Assembly (NCBI RefSeq): GCF_022230925.1
Contig: NZ_JAKKFH010000045.1
Location: 335,889 to 399,888, forward strand
Length of the DNA: 64,000 nucleotides
DNA from: Micromonospora alfalfae
GTDB lineage: Bacteria; Actinomycetota; Actinomycetes; Mycobacteriales; Micromonosporaceae
Direction: 5' to 3'
In this document: positions 50,223 through 58,830 of the stretch, piece by piece
Layout of the letters: every line of letters begins with the position of its first letter
How positions within the stretch are numbered: the first letter of the stretch is position 1
Translations under genes and position numbers: made by a program
Notes under the pieces: generated by a model
Seen by the model: only the letters and a program-made list of their open reading frames with translations
The model's database searches: none
Told to the model about the DNA's origin: nothing

Positions 50223-51083
50223 TCAGGGCCGTTGGTCCCGCGTCGGTCGGGCCTCGGACCCGGTCAGCGGCGCCTCGGCCAGGCCGCGGACGACGACCAC
50301 CGGGGCCGGGGAGTGGTAGAGCAGGGACTGGGCGACAGCGCCCAGCATGGCCCGGCCCGGTTCGTCGCCGCGGGCGGCGACCAGCGCCACCTGCGCGTTG
50401 CGGGAGCTGTCGATCAGCACCTCGGCGGGGTCGCCGCGTACCACGCGACACTCGGTCGGCACTGTGTTGTCGCGGCCGGTGTGCCGGGCCAGTGCCTCAG
50501 TGAGCTGCTCGGCTACCGCGTCGGTGTCCTCGTCGTACTCGACCACCCGCAGCGCCAGCAGTCGGGCACCCCGGCGGGCCGCGCACTCCACGGCCCACTG
50601 GAGGGCGAGGTGTGAGCTGGGGGAGCCGTCGACGCCCACCAGCACCGGGCCCTGCGGCGGCGGCTCACGTCGGACCACCAGCAGGGGGCAGCCGGCGCGT
50701 GCGGCCAACTGCACGGCAGTCGTCTCGGCGGGAACGCACTGGCCGCTGCCCGCCATGCCGCTGTCGCCGACGGCCAGCAGGAAGGTGCCCTCCGAGCGGC
50801 GGATGAGGGTGGGCAGCACGGAGCTCTCGACGATCTCCCCGCGTACGGTCAGCCCCGGCTCGGTCTGATGGGCGAGCTGGGCGGCGCGGGTGATCAGTTT
50901 TTCGGCCTGGTCGCGGGGTGCGGCGACGGTGTCCGCGGCGAAGGCCGCGCTCCAGTCGAAGGTGTGCAGCAGGTGTAGCGGCCGGCCGTGTCCGGCGGCC
51001 TCCTGCGCGGCCTCTTCGACCACCGGGAGGTCGAGTTCCGAGCCGAGGCCGACCAGCACCGCTGCGTCGGCGGGTGCGGCCAT
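50223..51083 (-). CDS. Universal stress protein, two UspA domains
   Basis: A 286-residue protein with two UspA domains, the first starting AAVLVGLGSELDLPVVEEAAQEAAGHG and the second VLVGVDGSPSSHLALQWAVECAARRG. The nucleotide-binding Gly-rich stretch of the first domain is degenerate (LLAVGDSGMAGSGQC), so it may not bind ATP there. It is the third gene of this type cluster after the devR region and precedes phosphoketolase in the same direction with a hairpin between them. GGGAGGTGAT precedes ATG 51083. Confidence 0.94.
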   Translation of the reverse strand: MAAPADAAVLVGLGSELDLPVVEEAAQEAAGHGRPLHLLHTFDWSAAFAADTVAAPRDQAEKLITRAAQLAHQTEPGLTVRGEIVESSVLPTLIRRSEGTFLLAVGDSGMAGSGQCVPAETTAVQLAARAGCPLLVVRREPPPQGPVLVGVDGSPSSHLALQWAVECAARRGARLLALRVVEYDEDTDAVAEQLTEALARHTGRDNTVPTECRVVRGDPAEVLIDSSRNAQVALVAARGDEPGRAMLGAVAQSLLYHSPAPVVVVRGLAEAPLTGSEARPTRDQRP

Positions 51084-51185
51084 CCGATATCACCTCCCGG
51101 GCGTCGCGCCCGGCACGACCAAGCTGTCCCTGACCGAGGGTAGTCGGATGGGCACGGCGGCGGGCGGGATCGGATGGCTCGGCGG

Positions 51186-52949
51186 TCAGGTCGGTGCGGA
51201 CCGGAGTGTGTCCACGACCGGGCGCCGGGTGGCAATCATCGCGGGGATGGCGGTGAGCGCGGCGATGGCGAGCAGGACTCCGAGCGCGGTGGCGAGCAGC
51301 GAGGAATGGGGTGGGTACTGGACCTCCCCGGTGCTGACGAACGTAACAAGCCCGACGCCGGCCGGGATCCCCACGGCGACGCCGGGTATGGCGGGAAGCA
51401 GTTGCGCTGCCGCCAGGCCCAGGCCGGCCTGCGCGGGGGTCGCACCGAGCGTCCGCGCGACGGCCAGTGGCTGCCGGGCGTCGAGGACTGCGCTCCAGGC
51501 GCTCACGACGGCGTTGATGAGCGCAAGGACGCACAGCACGACGGTGAGCACGAGCGTGGCCTGCTCGCCCCGTTCCACCCGGGGATTGGCGAATTCGGTG
51601 TAGCCGAGGTCGAAGTGCACCGCCTGGGTGTTGACCATGAGAATGCCGACGAGCGTGGTCGTGGTGATCAGGGTGTTCACGGTGACCAGCCGGGCGCGGC
51701 GCGGTCGGCGCGCGTTGATGCGCACCCCGATCAGTAGGGCGGTGGGCAGCCGCCGCGACAACCAGATGCGCCACCGCCGGCGCCGCGGTGGCGTTGCGGC
51801 GTCGGCCAGCGAGTGAACGGTGCTGGTGGTGGCGGCGCGCAACACCGGCACCAGAGTCGCCGCCACAGCGATCGCGAGGGCAAGGACCGTGACGGTGACT
51901 ACCATGCGCGGCGCGGGTGGCTGGGCGTTGACGGAACCGATGAGTCCGGCGCTGGGGCGGATCAGCGCGGGTGCGGCGAGCCAGCCCGCGACCAGGCCCG
52001 TCGCGGCGGCGGCAAGCCCGATCGCGAGGTACTCGGCGAGGTGGACGGCGGCGATCATGGCCGGTCCGGCGCCGACGGCTTTGAGTAGTCCCACCCGGCG
52101 GCGCTGGCCGATGATCCGGCCCGCGACGATGCCGGCGACGCCGGCCAGCGCAAGGCCGTTGAGTAGCCAGCTGCCGACGAGCAGGGCGATCTGCGCGTCG
52201 CTGTACAGCCGACCGTTGAGCTGGCTGATCGCCTGCCAGGTGGTCAGTTGGTCGCCGATGGGGTACGTGCTGCTGGCCGCCGGGTCGGCGAGTTTGAGGT
52301 TGAGGGTGTACGACAGTGGCTGGCTGCCCGCGAGCGTGGCGATGTCGCTGCGGTCGACCCAGACCAGGCCGCCGCGCTCGACCAGGATGCCGCCGGGGTA
52401 GTGCCACCCGGCGTAGGGGTACGTCGCTCTCGCGGCGGTGACCGCGGTCCCGATCAGGCGCAGCGGATGGCCGCCGATGTTGACAGTGTCGCCGGTGCGG
52501 ATACCGAGGGCGTCGGCGAAGGCGCGCTCGACGACCACGCCGCCGGGGCGCACCCAGGTGCCGTCGGTCACGGCGGGTCGGTCGATCGATGCGGGTGTGG
52601 TGTCCCGGCCCGCTACGACGGTGTGCGCGGACCTGCCGCGGGCCGTCATCGTCAGGTAGGCGATCGGGAAGGGGCCGCTGTGGTCGGTGACGCCGGCCTT
52701 GGTGGTCAGCGATGCGAGCTCGTCCAATGCGGCCTGGCCGGTGGCCCGGGGTGTGACGATCACGTCTGGGCCGGCGGTGGCCCTCCGGGTCTGCTGGTAC
52801 GGCCGGTCGGCGATTTCGTTGAGGGTGAGGCCGATTGTCAGTGTCGCGGTGGCGGCGGTGATCGCGGTCAGGAGCAGGATGGTTTCGGTTCGGCGGCGGC
52901 GCAGGTCCCGCATCAGCAGTCGGCAGACGAGCAGGAGGCGGCCGGCCAT
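51186..52949 (-). CDS. FtsX-like ABC transporter permease
   Basis: A 587-residue membrane protein: an N-terminal helix (ETILLLTAITAATATLTIGLTL), an extracytoplasmic domain to about 240, an FtsX helix block near 270-390 (RRRVGLLKAVGAGPAMIAAVHLAEYLAIGL) and a second one at the C-terminus (AVARTLGATPAQAGLGLAAAQLLPAIPGVAVGIPAGVGLV). It pairs with the ATPase encoded immediately upstream. Only one permease gene is present, so a homodimer is likely. Follows PadR and ATPase genes in one operon. Confidence 0.93.
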   Translation of the reverse strand: MAGRLLLVCRLLMRDLRRRRTETILLLTAITAATATLTIGLTLNEIADRPYQQTRRATAGPDVIVTPRATGQAALDELASLTTKAGVTDHSGPFPIAYLTMTARGRSAHTVVAGRDTTPASIDRPAVTDGTWVRPGGVVVERAFADALGIRTGDTVNIGGHPLRLIGTAVTAARATYPYAGWHYPGGILVERGGLVWVDRSDIATLAGSQPLSYTLNLKLADPAASSTYPIGDQLTTWQAISQLNGRLYSDAQIALLVGSWLLNGLALAGVAGIVAGRIIGQRRRVGLLKAVGAGPAMIAAVHLAEYLAIGLAAAATGLVAGWLAAPALIRPSAGLIGSVNAQPPAPRMVVTVTVLALAIAVAATLVPVLRAATTSTVHSLADAATPPRRRRWRIWLSRRLPTALLIGVRINARRPRRARLVTVNTLITTTTLVGILMVNTQAVHFDLGYTEFANPRVERGEQATLVLTVVLCVLALINAVVSAWSAVLDARQPLAVARTLGATPAQAGLGLAAAQLLPAIPGVAVGIPAGVGLVTFVSTGEVQYPPHSSLLATALGVLLAIAALTAIPAMIATRRPVVDTLRSAPT

Positions 52950-52950
52950 G

Positions 52951-53673
52951 TCAGCGCCGCCCGTCGTAGAGGGTGCCGGTGGCGGCGCTGGCAACGTCGT
53001 CGACGAACGCGCCGTCACGCATGGCGATCACCCGGTCGGCGACCGCGGCGATGCGGGGGTCATGGGTGACCACCACGAGGGTCTGTCCTGCGGTGCGCAG
53101 CTCCTCGAACAGCCGCAGCACGTCCAGGGTGGCGGCGCTGTCCAGGTTGCCGGTGGGTTCGTCGGCCAGCACGACCAGCGGCTCGTTGCTCAGTGCGCGG
53201 GCGATGGCGACCCGCTGGCGCTGCCCACCGGACAGCGCCGAGGGCAGGTGCCGGGCGCGGTCGGCAAGCCCCACCCGGTCCAGCAGGTACATCGCCCGCT
53301 TGCGGGCCCGCCCCGGTGACTGACCGGCCAGCAGCGCGGCCAGCTCCACATTCTCCACCGCGGTGAGTTCGTCCATGAGGTGGAACGACTGGAAGACGAA
53401 CCCGAGGCTGTCACGCCGCAGCCGGGCCAGGGCCCGTTCGCTCATCGTGTCGATCCGGCGGTCGGCCAGCCACACCTCTCCGTCGGTCGGGCGCTGCAGC
53501 CCGCCGAGCAGGTACAGCAGGGTGGACTTGCCGCAGCCGCTGGGCCCCATCACCGCCAGCGACTGTCCGGCCGGCACGTTCAGGTCGACCTCGTCGACCG
53601 CTCGGACCAGCGCGCGCTCGCCGCCGTACAACATGCTCAGCCCACGCGCCTGCAACACCGTCGACCCGGTCAC
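52951..53673 (-). CDS. MacB/LolD-type ABC transporter ATP-binding protein
   Basis: A 240-residue ATPase with Walker A MGPSGCGKSTLLYLLGG, signature LSGGQRQRVAIARAL, Walker B VVLADEPTGNLD and H-loop THDPRI. ATG 53673 overlaps the PadR stop as ATGA, and its own stop is one base before the permease ATG. Energises the FtsX-like permease. Confidence 0.96.
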   Translation of the reverse strand: MTGSTVLQARGLSMLYGGERALVRAVDEVDLNVPAGQSLAVMGPSGCGKSTLLYLLGGLQRPTDGEVWLADRRIDTMSERALARLRRDSLGFVFQSFHLMDELTAVENVELAALLAGQSPGRARKRAMYLLDRVGLADRARHLPSALSGGQRQRVAIARALSNEPLVVLADEPTGNLDSAATLDVLRLFEELRTAGQTLVVVTHDPRIAAVADRVIAMRDGAFVDDVASAATGTLYDGRR

Positions 53674-54209
53674 GCCCCCGCCTTCCGCCCGGTTGGATCA
53701 TGTTGGGCCCACAGGCGTTCACACGCCTCCAGCCATTCCAGGTCGGCCCGCAGCCGCAGTACGACACCCTCCAGCAGCAGCCCGGCGACCGGATCCATCG
53801 ACCGGTCCAACGCGGCCCGTTGGGCGTCGCGCAGCCGGCGCAGCACCTCACGCCGTTGCGCGTCGACAAGGGTCACCGGATCGGCCAGCCGGGCGGTAGC
53901 GGCAGCCACCAACTTGAGGTGAAACTCCGCGAGGTCCGGCTTCGGCCAGTTCACTTCTGCCAGCCAGGTGGCGACCCGCTGCTGCCCCTCCGGGGTCAGC
54001 ACGTACACCCGGCGTTCGGGCCGATCCGGCAGGCCCTCGGCCCGCTGCGAGGTCACCAGCCCTGCCTTGCCCAGGCGGGTCAGCGTCACGTAGATCTGCC
54101 CGGCGTTCATCGCCTCGCCCAGCGGGCCGAGCGCGGCACGCAGCCGGCTGCGCAGCTCGTATCCGTGCGCCGGCTCCTTGGCCAGCATGGCCAGCACCAC
54201 GTCCTGCAC
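53670..54209 (-). CDS. PadR family transcriptional regulator
   Basis: A 179-residue regulator. The winged HTH reads VVLAMLAKEPAHGYELRSRLRAALGPLGEAMNAGQIYVTLTRLGKAGLVTSQ, the standard PadR pattern, with a VYVLTPEGQQRV wing and a helical C-terminal dimerisation region (LERSMDPVAGLLL-like). It heads the ABC operon and probably represses it until a substrate binds, as LmrR and related proteins do. The translational coupling supports that. Confidence 0.95.
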   Translation of the reverse strand: MQDVVLAMLAKEPAHGYELRSRLRAALGPLGEAMNAGQIYVTLTRLGKAGLVTSQRAEGLPDRPERRVYVLTPEGQQRVATWLAEVNWPKPDLAEFHLKLVAAATARLADPVTLVDAQRREVLRRLRDAQRAALDRSMDPVAGLLLEGVVLRLRADLEWLEACERLWAQHDPTGRKAGA

Positions 54210-54306
54210 CGAGCACGTCCTTCATCTAGATCGTTAATAGATAACGGCTAGCTATAGCACTGTCAAGTCGGGTGTGGGTGCGGCGGGCGGAATCGGGCAA
54301 GCGTTC

Positions 54307-54349
54307 GTCAACATGCGTTGACACAGGCACACTGTCAACGTATGTTGAC
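54307..54349 (+). promoter_or_regulatory. Duplicated GTCAAC-N4-GTTGAC operator over a sigma-70-like promoter
   Basis: Two perfect palindromes, GTCAAC-ATGC-GTTGAC (54307-54322) and GTCAAC-GTAT-GTTGAC (54334-54349), are spaced 27 bases apart. TTGACA at 54318-54323 and TATGTT at 54341-54346 are 17 bases apart, forming a near-ideal promoter inside the operators. Transcription would start about 54353, the A of the ATG. Confidence 0.72.
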
Positions 54350-54352
54350 GGC

Positions 54353-54589
54353 ATGAGTCAGGCGACAGAACTCGCGGCGGCAGCCGGCAGCACCGACCCC
54401 CGGGTCGGGCTGCGCGCCGTCCGCGCGCTACGCCGGCTACTCGAGCGGCTTGAGGTGGTCCAGGTCGACAACGCCCGACGACAGGGCTGGTCCTGGCAGG
54501 AGATCGCCGACGCGCTCGAGGTCAGCCGGCAGGCAGTGCACAAGAAGCACGCCGGGCGACCGGCGGTCAATTCATCCTGGGAGGCGTGA
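54353..54589 (+). CDS. Small helix-turn-helix protein
   Basis: A 78-residue DNA-binding protein. Residues 25-70 hold the HTH (RQGWSWQEIADALEVSRQAVHKKHAGR), preceded by the helix LRAVRALRRLLERLEVVQV. The small size and the operator directly upstream suggest an autoregulator. The stop overlaps the next gene's ATG (TGATG), so the two are coupled. ATG 54353 probably lies at the very 5' end of a leaderless mRNA. Confidence 0.88.
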   Translation: MSQATELAAAAGSTDPRVGLRAVRALRRLLERLEVVQVDNARRQGWSWQEIADALEVSRQAVHKKHAGRPAVNSSWEA

Positions 54590-55167
54590 TGTTCGAACGG
54601 TTCACCGACCGGGCGCGCGACGTGGTGCGACGGGCGCTGGAGGAGGCGCGGGTCGAGGGCCAGCGCCCGGTCGGCACCGAGCACCTGTTGCTCGCCCTGC
54701 TCGCCGACGACGCCGGGCTGGCCAGCCGGGTGCTCGCCGACGCCGGAGTACGCGCCGACGACCTGCGCGAACGCATCCACCGGCACACCGCCAGCGGCGG
54801 CGCCGGCCTCGGCGACGCGGACGCGGCGGCGCTGCGGGAGATCGGCATCGACCTGGCCGCGATCGTGGCCCGCATCGAGGAGTCCTTCGGCCCGGACGCG
54901 CTACGGGAGGCGGTGCCGGCGCCGCGCCGCCGCTGGGGACGTAAGCGGTACCTCGGCGGCCCGTTCTCGGCCCGCTCCAAGAAGGTGCTCGAGCTGTCCC
55001 TGCGGGAAGCCCTGCGCCTGCGTCACAAGCACATCGGCACCGAACACATCCTGCTCGGGGTGCTCCGGGAGGGGCACGGGCTGGGGGCTTTGGTGCTCAC
55101 CGAGTCCGGGGTCGACCTCGACGATCTGCGCCGACGGGTGGAGCTGGCACTGCGGGCGGCGGCCTGA
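54589..55167 (+). CDS. Clp N-terminal (ClpC/ClpA R-domain) repeat protein
   Basis: A 192-residue protein made of two Clp-N repeats (FTDRARDVVRRALEEARVEGQRPVGTEHLLLALL and FSARSKKVLELSLREALRLRHKHIGTEHILLGVL) without an AAA+ domain. Such proteins are thought to act as adaptors or decoys for ClpC substrate recognition, or in sequestering proteins. It is coupled to the HTH gene upstream (ATG 54589, 4 bases after GGGAGG; GTG 54586 is an alternative). Confidence 0.9.
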   Translation: MFERFTDRARDVVRRALEEARVEGQRPVGTEHLLLALLADDAGLASRVLADAGVRADDLRERIHRHTASGGAGLGDADAAALREIGIDLAAIVARIEESFGPDALREAVPAPRRRWGRKRYLGGPFSARSKKVLELSLREALRLRHKHIGTEHILLGVLREGHGLGALVLTESGVDLDDLRRRVELALRAAA

Positions 55168-55260
55168 CGGGTGGGGCCGTCTTGAAACCTGTCTGTGGCA
55201 CTTCCGACGCGCGCCGCTCGCCGGGTCGCTGAAGCCGCCCGGGTGCTGCACACTGGCGCC

Positions 55261-56265
55261 GTGGATGCTGGACAGGACAGGCGGCCCTCGGGCGGCGACG
55301 GCGGGTTGCGCTCCGCCGTGGTGGTCAACCCGGTCAAGGTCGACGATCTCGACGAGTTGCGCCGCACCGTCGACGACGCCCTGACCGCGGCCGGCTGGCC
55401 CGCGCCGCAGTGGTACGAGACGACGGTCGACGACCCCGGTCGCGGCCAGACCGAGCAGGCCGTCAAGGACGGCGTCGACCTGGTCTTCGCCTGCGGGGGC
55501 GACGGCACCGTGATGTCCTGCGTCAGCGGGTTGGTCGGCACCGACGTGGCCCTCGCCGTGCTGCCGCAGGGCACCGGCAACCTGCTCGCCGCCAACCTGG
55601 GCCTCTCCACCGACCTGGCCGCCGGGCTGGAGATCGCAGTCGAACGCGGCCGACGGCTGCTCGACGTCGGCGCGGTGGAGGACCGATACTTCACAGTGAT
55701 GGCCGGCATGGGCTTCGACGCCCAGATGCTCGAAGCCACGAACGAGACCACGAAGGCCCGCATCGGCTGGCCGGCGTACGTGGTGGGTGCCGCCCGGCAC
55801 CTACGGGACCGGCCGATGCGGGTGCAGATCCGCATCGACGACCGCCCGCCGGTGCGCCGCCGGGCCCGCTCGGTCCTGATCGCCAACGTCGGTCGCCTGC
55901 AGGGCGGCGTGACCCTGCTGACCGAGGCCGAGCCGGACGACGGCTGGCTCGACGTCGCCGTGCTCACCCCGCGCAACCTGCGGCACTGGCTCGCGCTCGG
56001 CTGGGCGGTGATCCGCCGCAGCGGCCAGGTGCCGCAGCTGGAGGTGTTCCGGGGCCGACGGGTGGTGGTCACCAGCAACCGGGCGCAACCTCGGGAGTTG
56101 GACGGCGACCTGATCTCCCCGGGTCGCCAACTGCGGGCGGAGGTCCGACCGCAGGCGCTCTGGCTCTGCGTCCCCCAGCCCGAGGGCGCCCCCGACCTGG
56201 CCGTCGACGCGCAAGGTGCCGGGGAGCGGGGCGAGCAGCTGATCGAGGAAGCCCGCCGTGAGTAG
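55261..56265 (+). CDS. Diacylglycerol/lipid kinase family protein
   Basis: A 334-residue kinase of the DagK/YegS type. The catalytic GGDGTVMS (about residue 80) and the substrate-side LPQGTGNLLAANLGL are clear, as is the C-terminal EPDDGWLDVAVLTPRN and ELDGDLI. It phosphorylates a lipid such as diacylglycerol or a related alcohol with ATP. The GTG at 55261 is chosen since the preceding residues are not family-like. The next gene starts inside its last codons. Confidence 0.9.
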   Translation: MDAGQDRRPSGGDGGLRSAVVVNPVKVDDLDELRRTVDDALTAAGWPAPQWYETTVDDPGRGQTEQAVKDGVDLVFACGGDGTVMSCVSGLVGTDVALAVLPQGTGNLLAANLGLSTDLAAGLEIAVERGRRLLDVGAVEDRYFTVMAGMGFDAQMLEATNETTKARIGWPAYVVGAARHLRDRPMRVQIRIDDRPPVRRRARSVLIANVGRLQGGVTLLTEAEPDDGWLDVAVLTPRNLRHWLALGWAVIRRSGQVPQLEVFRGRRVVVTSNRAQPRELDGDLISPGRQLRAEVRPQALWLCVPQPEGAPDLAVDAQGAGERGEQLIEEARRE

Positions 56266-57259
56266 TACCCGGATCGTGCCGGAGACCCGGCTGATGGCCG
56301 ACGAGGAGCTGTCCGCCGACGACGCCTGGCACACACTGCGCGGGCAGGGCGGCTGGCACCTGCTGCGGGACGCGTTCATCAGGTTCCGCTACGGCGACGG
56401 GTTCAGCCACTCCCGGGCCTTCGCGCTGCAACTCTGCCTCGCCGTGGTGCCGTTCCTGATCGCCCTCACCGGCCTGATCAGCGAGCTGGGCGTCGAGGAG
56501 GGCGGCCAGGTGGTCGCCGACACCGTGCTGGCGCTCACCCCCGGGCAGAGCGCGCAGATGGTCGGCGAGTTGCTCGGCGAGGGCGAACGCGTCGAGGACG
56601 CCGGGGAGTTGGCGCTCACCCTCGGTCTGCTCACCGGCCTGTTCGCGCTCACCACCACGATGGCCCAGATCGAACGGGGCGCCAACCGCATCTACGGCGT
56701 CGAGCGGGACCGCCCGGCACTGCGCAAATACCTGCGGGCCGCCGTGCTGGCCGTCACCGCTGGCCTGCCCGCCCTCGCCGGCTTCCTGATCCTGGTCGGC
56801 GGCAGTGCGATGGGCGACTCGGTCCGCGAACACTACGAGTGGGGCGAACTCGCCAACGGCATCTGGGACGTGATCCGCTTCCCGCTGAGCCTCGGACTGA
56901 CCATCGTCGCCGTCGCCGTGCTGTTCCGACACGCTCCGCGCCGCAACCAGCCCGGCCTGTCCTGGCTGTTCTTCGGCGCCGGCATCGCCACGGCGCTGTG
57001 GTGGCTGGCCAGCCTGCTGCTCGCCGCGTACGTGCGGTTCAGTGACGGTTTCGGGCAGACCTACGGTGCCCTGACCGGCATGATGGCGCTGCTGCTCTGG
57101 GCCAACCTGACCGGGATGGCGCTCTTCGGTGGGCTGGCCTTCGCCGCCCAACTGGAGGCGCTGCGCATCGGCGCGCGGGAGCCCGCCCAACCGGATCTGT
57201 GGGAGCCCGACCCGGACCGCGCCGAGCTGTACGACACCGGGGACATGTCGGCGCTCTGA
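56258..57259 (+). CDS. YihY/BrkB family membrane protein
   Basis: A 333-residue protein with about six hydrophobic helices, starting HLLRDAFIRFRYGDGFSHSRAFALQLCLAVVPFLIALTGLIS and continuing VERDRPALRKYLRAAVLAVTAGLPALAGFLIL, typical of the YihY family (sometimes called ribonuclease BN-like, wrongly). The role is not established; it may be a transporter. GTG 56258 overlaps the last 8 bases of the kinase gene. Confidence 0.9.
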   Translation: MSSTRIVPETRLMADEELSADDAWHTLRGQGGWHLLRDAFIRFRYGDGFSHSRAFALQLCLAVVPFLIALTGLISELGVEEGGQVVADTVLALTPGQSAQMVGELLGEGERVEDAGELALTLGLLTGLFALTTTMAQIERGANRIYGVERDRPALRKYLRAAVLAVTAGLPALAGFLILVGGSAMGDSVREHYEWGELANGIWDVIRFPLSLGLTIVAVAVLFRHAPRRNQPGLSWLFFGAGIATALWWLASLLLAAYVRFSDGFGQTYGALTGMMALLLWANLTGMALFGGLAFAAQLEALRIGAREPAQPDLWEPDPDRAELYDTGDMSAL

Positions 57260-57328
57260 CGGCACCGGCGTGTACGACGGACGCAGATCGGGTAAAGCGC
57301 CTCGCCAGACAGATAAGGGAGGTGCGGG

Positions 57329-58819
57329 GTGACCGCGGTCAAAGAGGTGGCGCGTCGTCCGCTCGGTCATTTCGCCGAGCGGAGCATTGCCGGTCTGGTG
57401 GCCGTCACCGGCGCCGGGGTGGCCTTCGGGTTGCTGCTGTTGCTCGTCCGGGTGCAGTGGAGCCCGTTGCAGGACGTCGACCACGGTCTCGCCGAGTGGT
57501 TCAACGGCCTCGTCGCCCCGCACCACGCGCTGGTCACGGTGCTCCAGGCGGTGACGGACCTGGGCGGCCGACCGATCCTCATCTGGCTGGTCACCATCGC
57601 CGTCGTCGGGTTGCTGATCCGGCGCCAGCCCCGGCTCGCCGTCTACCTGATCATCACGGGGGTCGGTGGTCTGATCCTCGACCCGTCACTGAAGACGCTC
57701 GTCGGCCGGCTCCGCCCGGTCGTGGACGTGCCGATCGCCAGTGCGCCCGGCAACAGCTTCCCGAGCGGGCACGCGCTCGGCTCGTTCGTCGCGTACGGAG
57801 CGCTGCTGCTGGTGTTCCTGCCGGCCATGGCGCCCCGCTGGCGTAAGCCGGCCATCGTCGGCGCCGGTTTGCTGGTGCTCCTGGTCGGGCTGACCCGGAT
57901 CGCGCTGGGCGTGCACTTCGTCTCCGACGTACTGGCCGCCTGGCTGCTCGGGGCCGCCTGGTTGGGCGTCACCGCGTACGCCTTCCGGCTGTGGCGGCGG
58001 GAGCGGGGGCGGCCGGTGCCGCCGCTGACCGAGGGCCTGGAGCCGGAGGCGGGGCACGACATCGCCCCCGCCCCGGCCGAGGAACACGTGCTGGCCCATC
58101 CCCGCTCGGCGGTGGCCGAGCTGCTGGTCGGCTGGGTGATCGTGTTCGGGGCGCTGTACGGCTTCGGCACGTACGTCAGCTACCACGCCAAGGGCACCTT
58201 CTTCGACACCCTCGACACCAAGGTGCCGCAGTGGTTCGCCGAGCGGCACACCGAGGTGCTGACCGACGTCAGCTGGTGGTGGAGCAAGTTCGGAGACACC
58301 CATGCCATCCTGCTGATCTCGCTGGTGTTCTGCCCGCTGGTGCTGGCGGTGTGGCGGCGCTGGCGTCCGGTGCTCTTCGTGGCGCTGGCGATGGTGGGGG
58401 AGTTGACGCTCTTCCTCGCGTCGGCCCGCGCGATCGACCGGCCGCGTCCGCCGGTGGAGAACCTTGACGGGCAGATGCCCACCTCGTCGTTCCCGTCCGG
58501 GCACATCGCCGCCACCATCTGCGTCTGGCTGGCGATCACCCTCATCGTCTTCCCGCGTACCGACCGGTGGTGGCGTTGGATCTTCGTGGGGTTGGCAGTG
58601 CTCATGCCGGTCGGGGTGGCCACCTCCCGGATGTACCGGGGGATGCACCACCCGACCGACTTCATGGGCGCGATCCTGCTCTCCGCGCTCTGGATCGGCC
58701 TGCTCTACCTGGTGATCCGCCCCAACGAGGACCTGAAGGAAGGCAACCAACCGGCCATCGAGTCGGAGGACGTGGACACCCTCGACGACGAGCTGGCGCG
58801 GGCCGGCCGAGCCGACTAG
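57329..58819 (+). CDS. Tandem PAP2 phosphatase fusion
   Basis: A 496-residue membrane protein with two complete PAP2 units. The first has KTLVGRLRP, PSGHALGS and GVHFVSDVLAAWL; the second has RAIDRPRP, PSGHIAAT and GMHHPTDFMGAIL, so both hold the K-x6-RP / PSGH / R-x5-H-x3-D active-site sets. PAP2 enzymes dephosphorylate lipid phosphates outside or inside the membrane. Linked head to tail by an acidic linker with a further helix pair. GTG 57329 follows GGGAGGTG. Next to a lipid kinase and an EEP phosphatase. Confidence 0.93.
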   Translation: MTAVKEVARRPLGHFAERSIAGLVAVTGAGVAFGLLLLLVRVQWSPLQDVDHGLAEWFNGLVAPHHALVTVLQAVTDLGGRPILIWLVTIAVVGLLIRRQPRLAVYLIITGVGGLILDPSLKTLVGRLRPVVDVPIASAPGNSFPSGHALGSFVAYGALLLVFLPAMAPRWRKPAIVGAGLLVLLVGLTRIALGVHFVSDVLAAWLLGAAWLGVTAYAFRLWRRERGRPVPPLTEGLEPEAGHDIAPAPAEEHVLAHPRSAVAELLVGWVIVFGALYGFGTYVSYHAKGTFFDTLDTKVPQWFAERHTEVLTDVSWWWSKFGDTHAILLISLVFCPLVLAVWRRWRPVLFVALAMVGELTLFLASARAIDRPRPPVENLDGQMPTSSFPSGHIAATICVWLAITLIVFPRTDRWWRWIFVGLAVLMPVGVATSRMYRGMHHPTDFMGAILLSALWIGLLYLVIRPNEDLKEGNQPAIESEDVDTLDDELARAGRAD

Positions 58820-58830
58820 GCGCCGCCGTC

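Noticed and set aside
53674..54352. Toxin-antitoxin system near the HTH/Clp-N pair
   Set aside because: The small HTH gene is coupled to a Clp-N repeat protein, not to any toxin-like gene, and no toxin family motif is visible.
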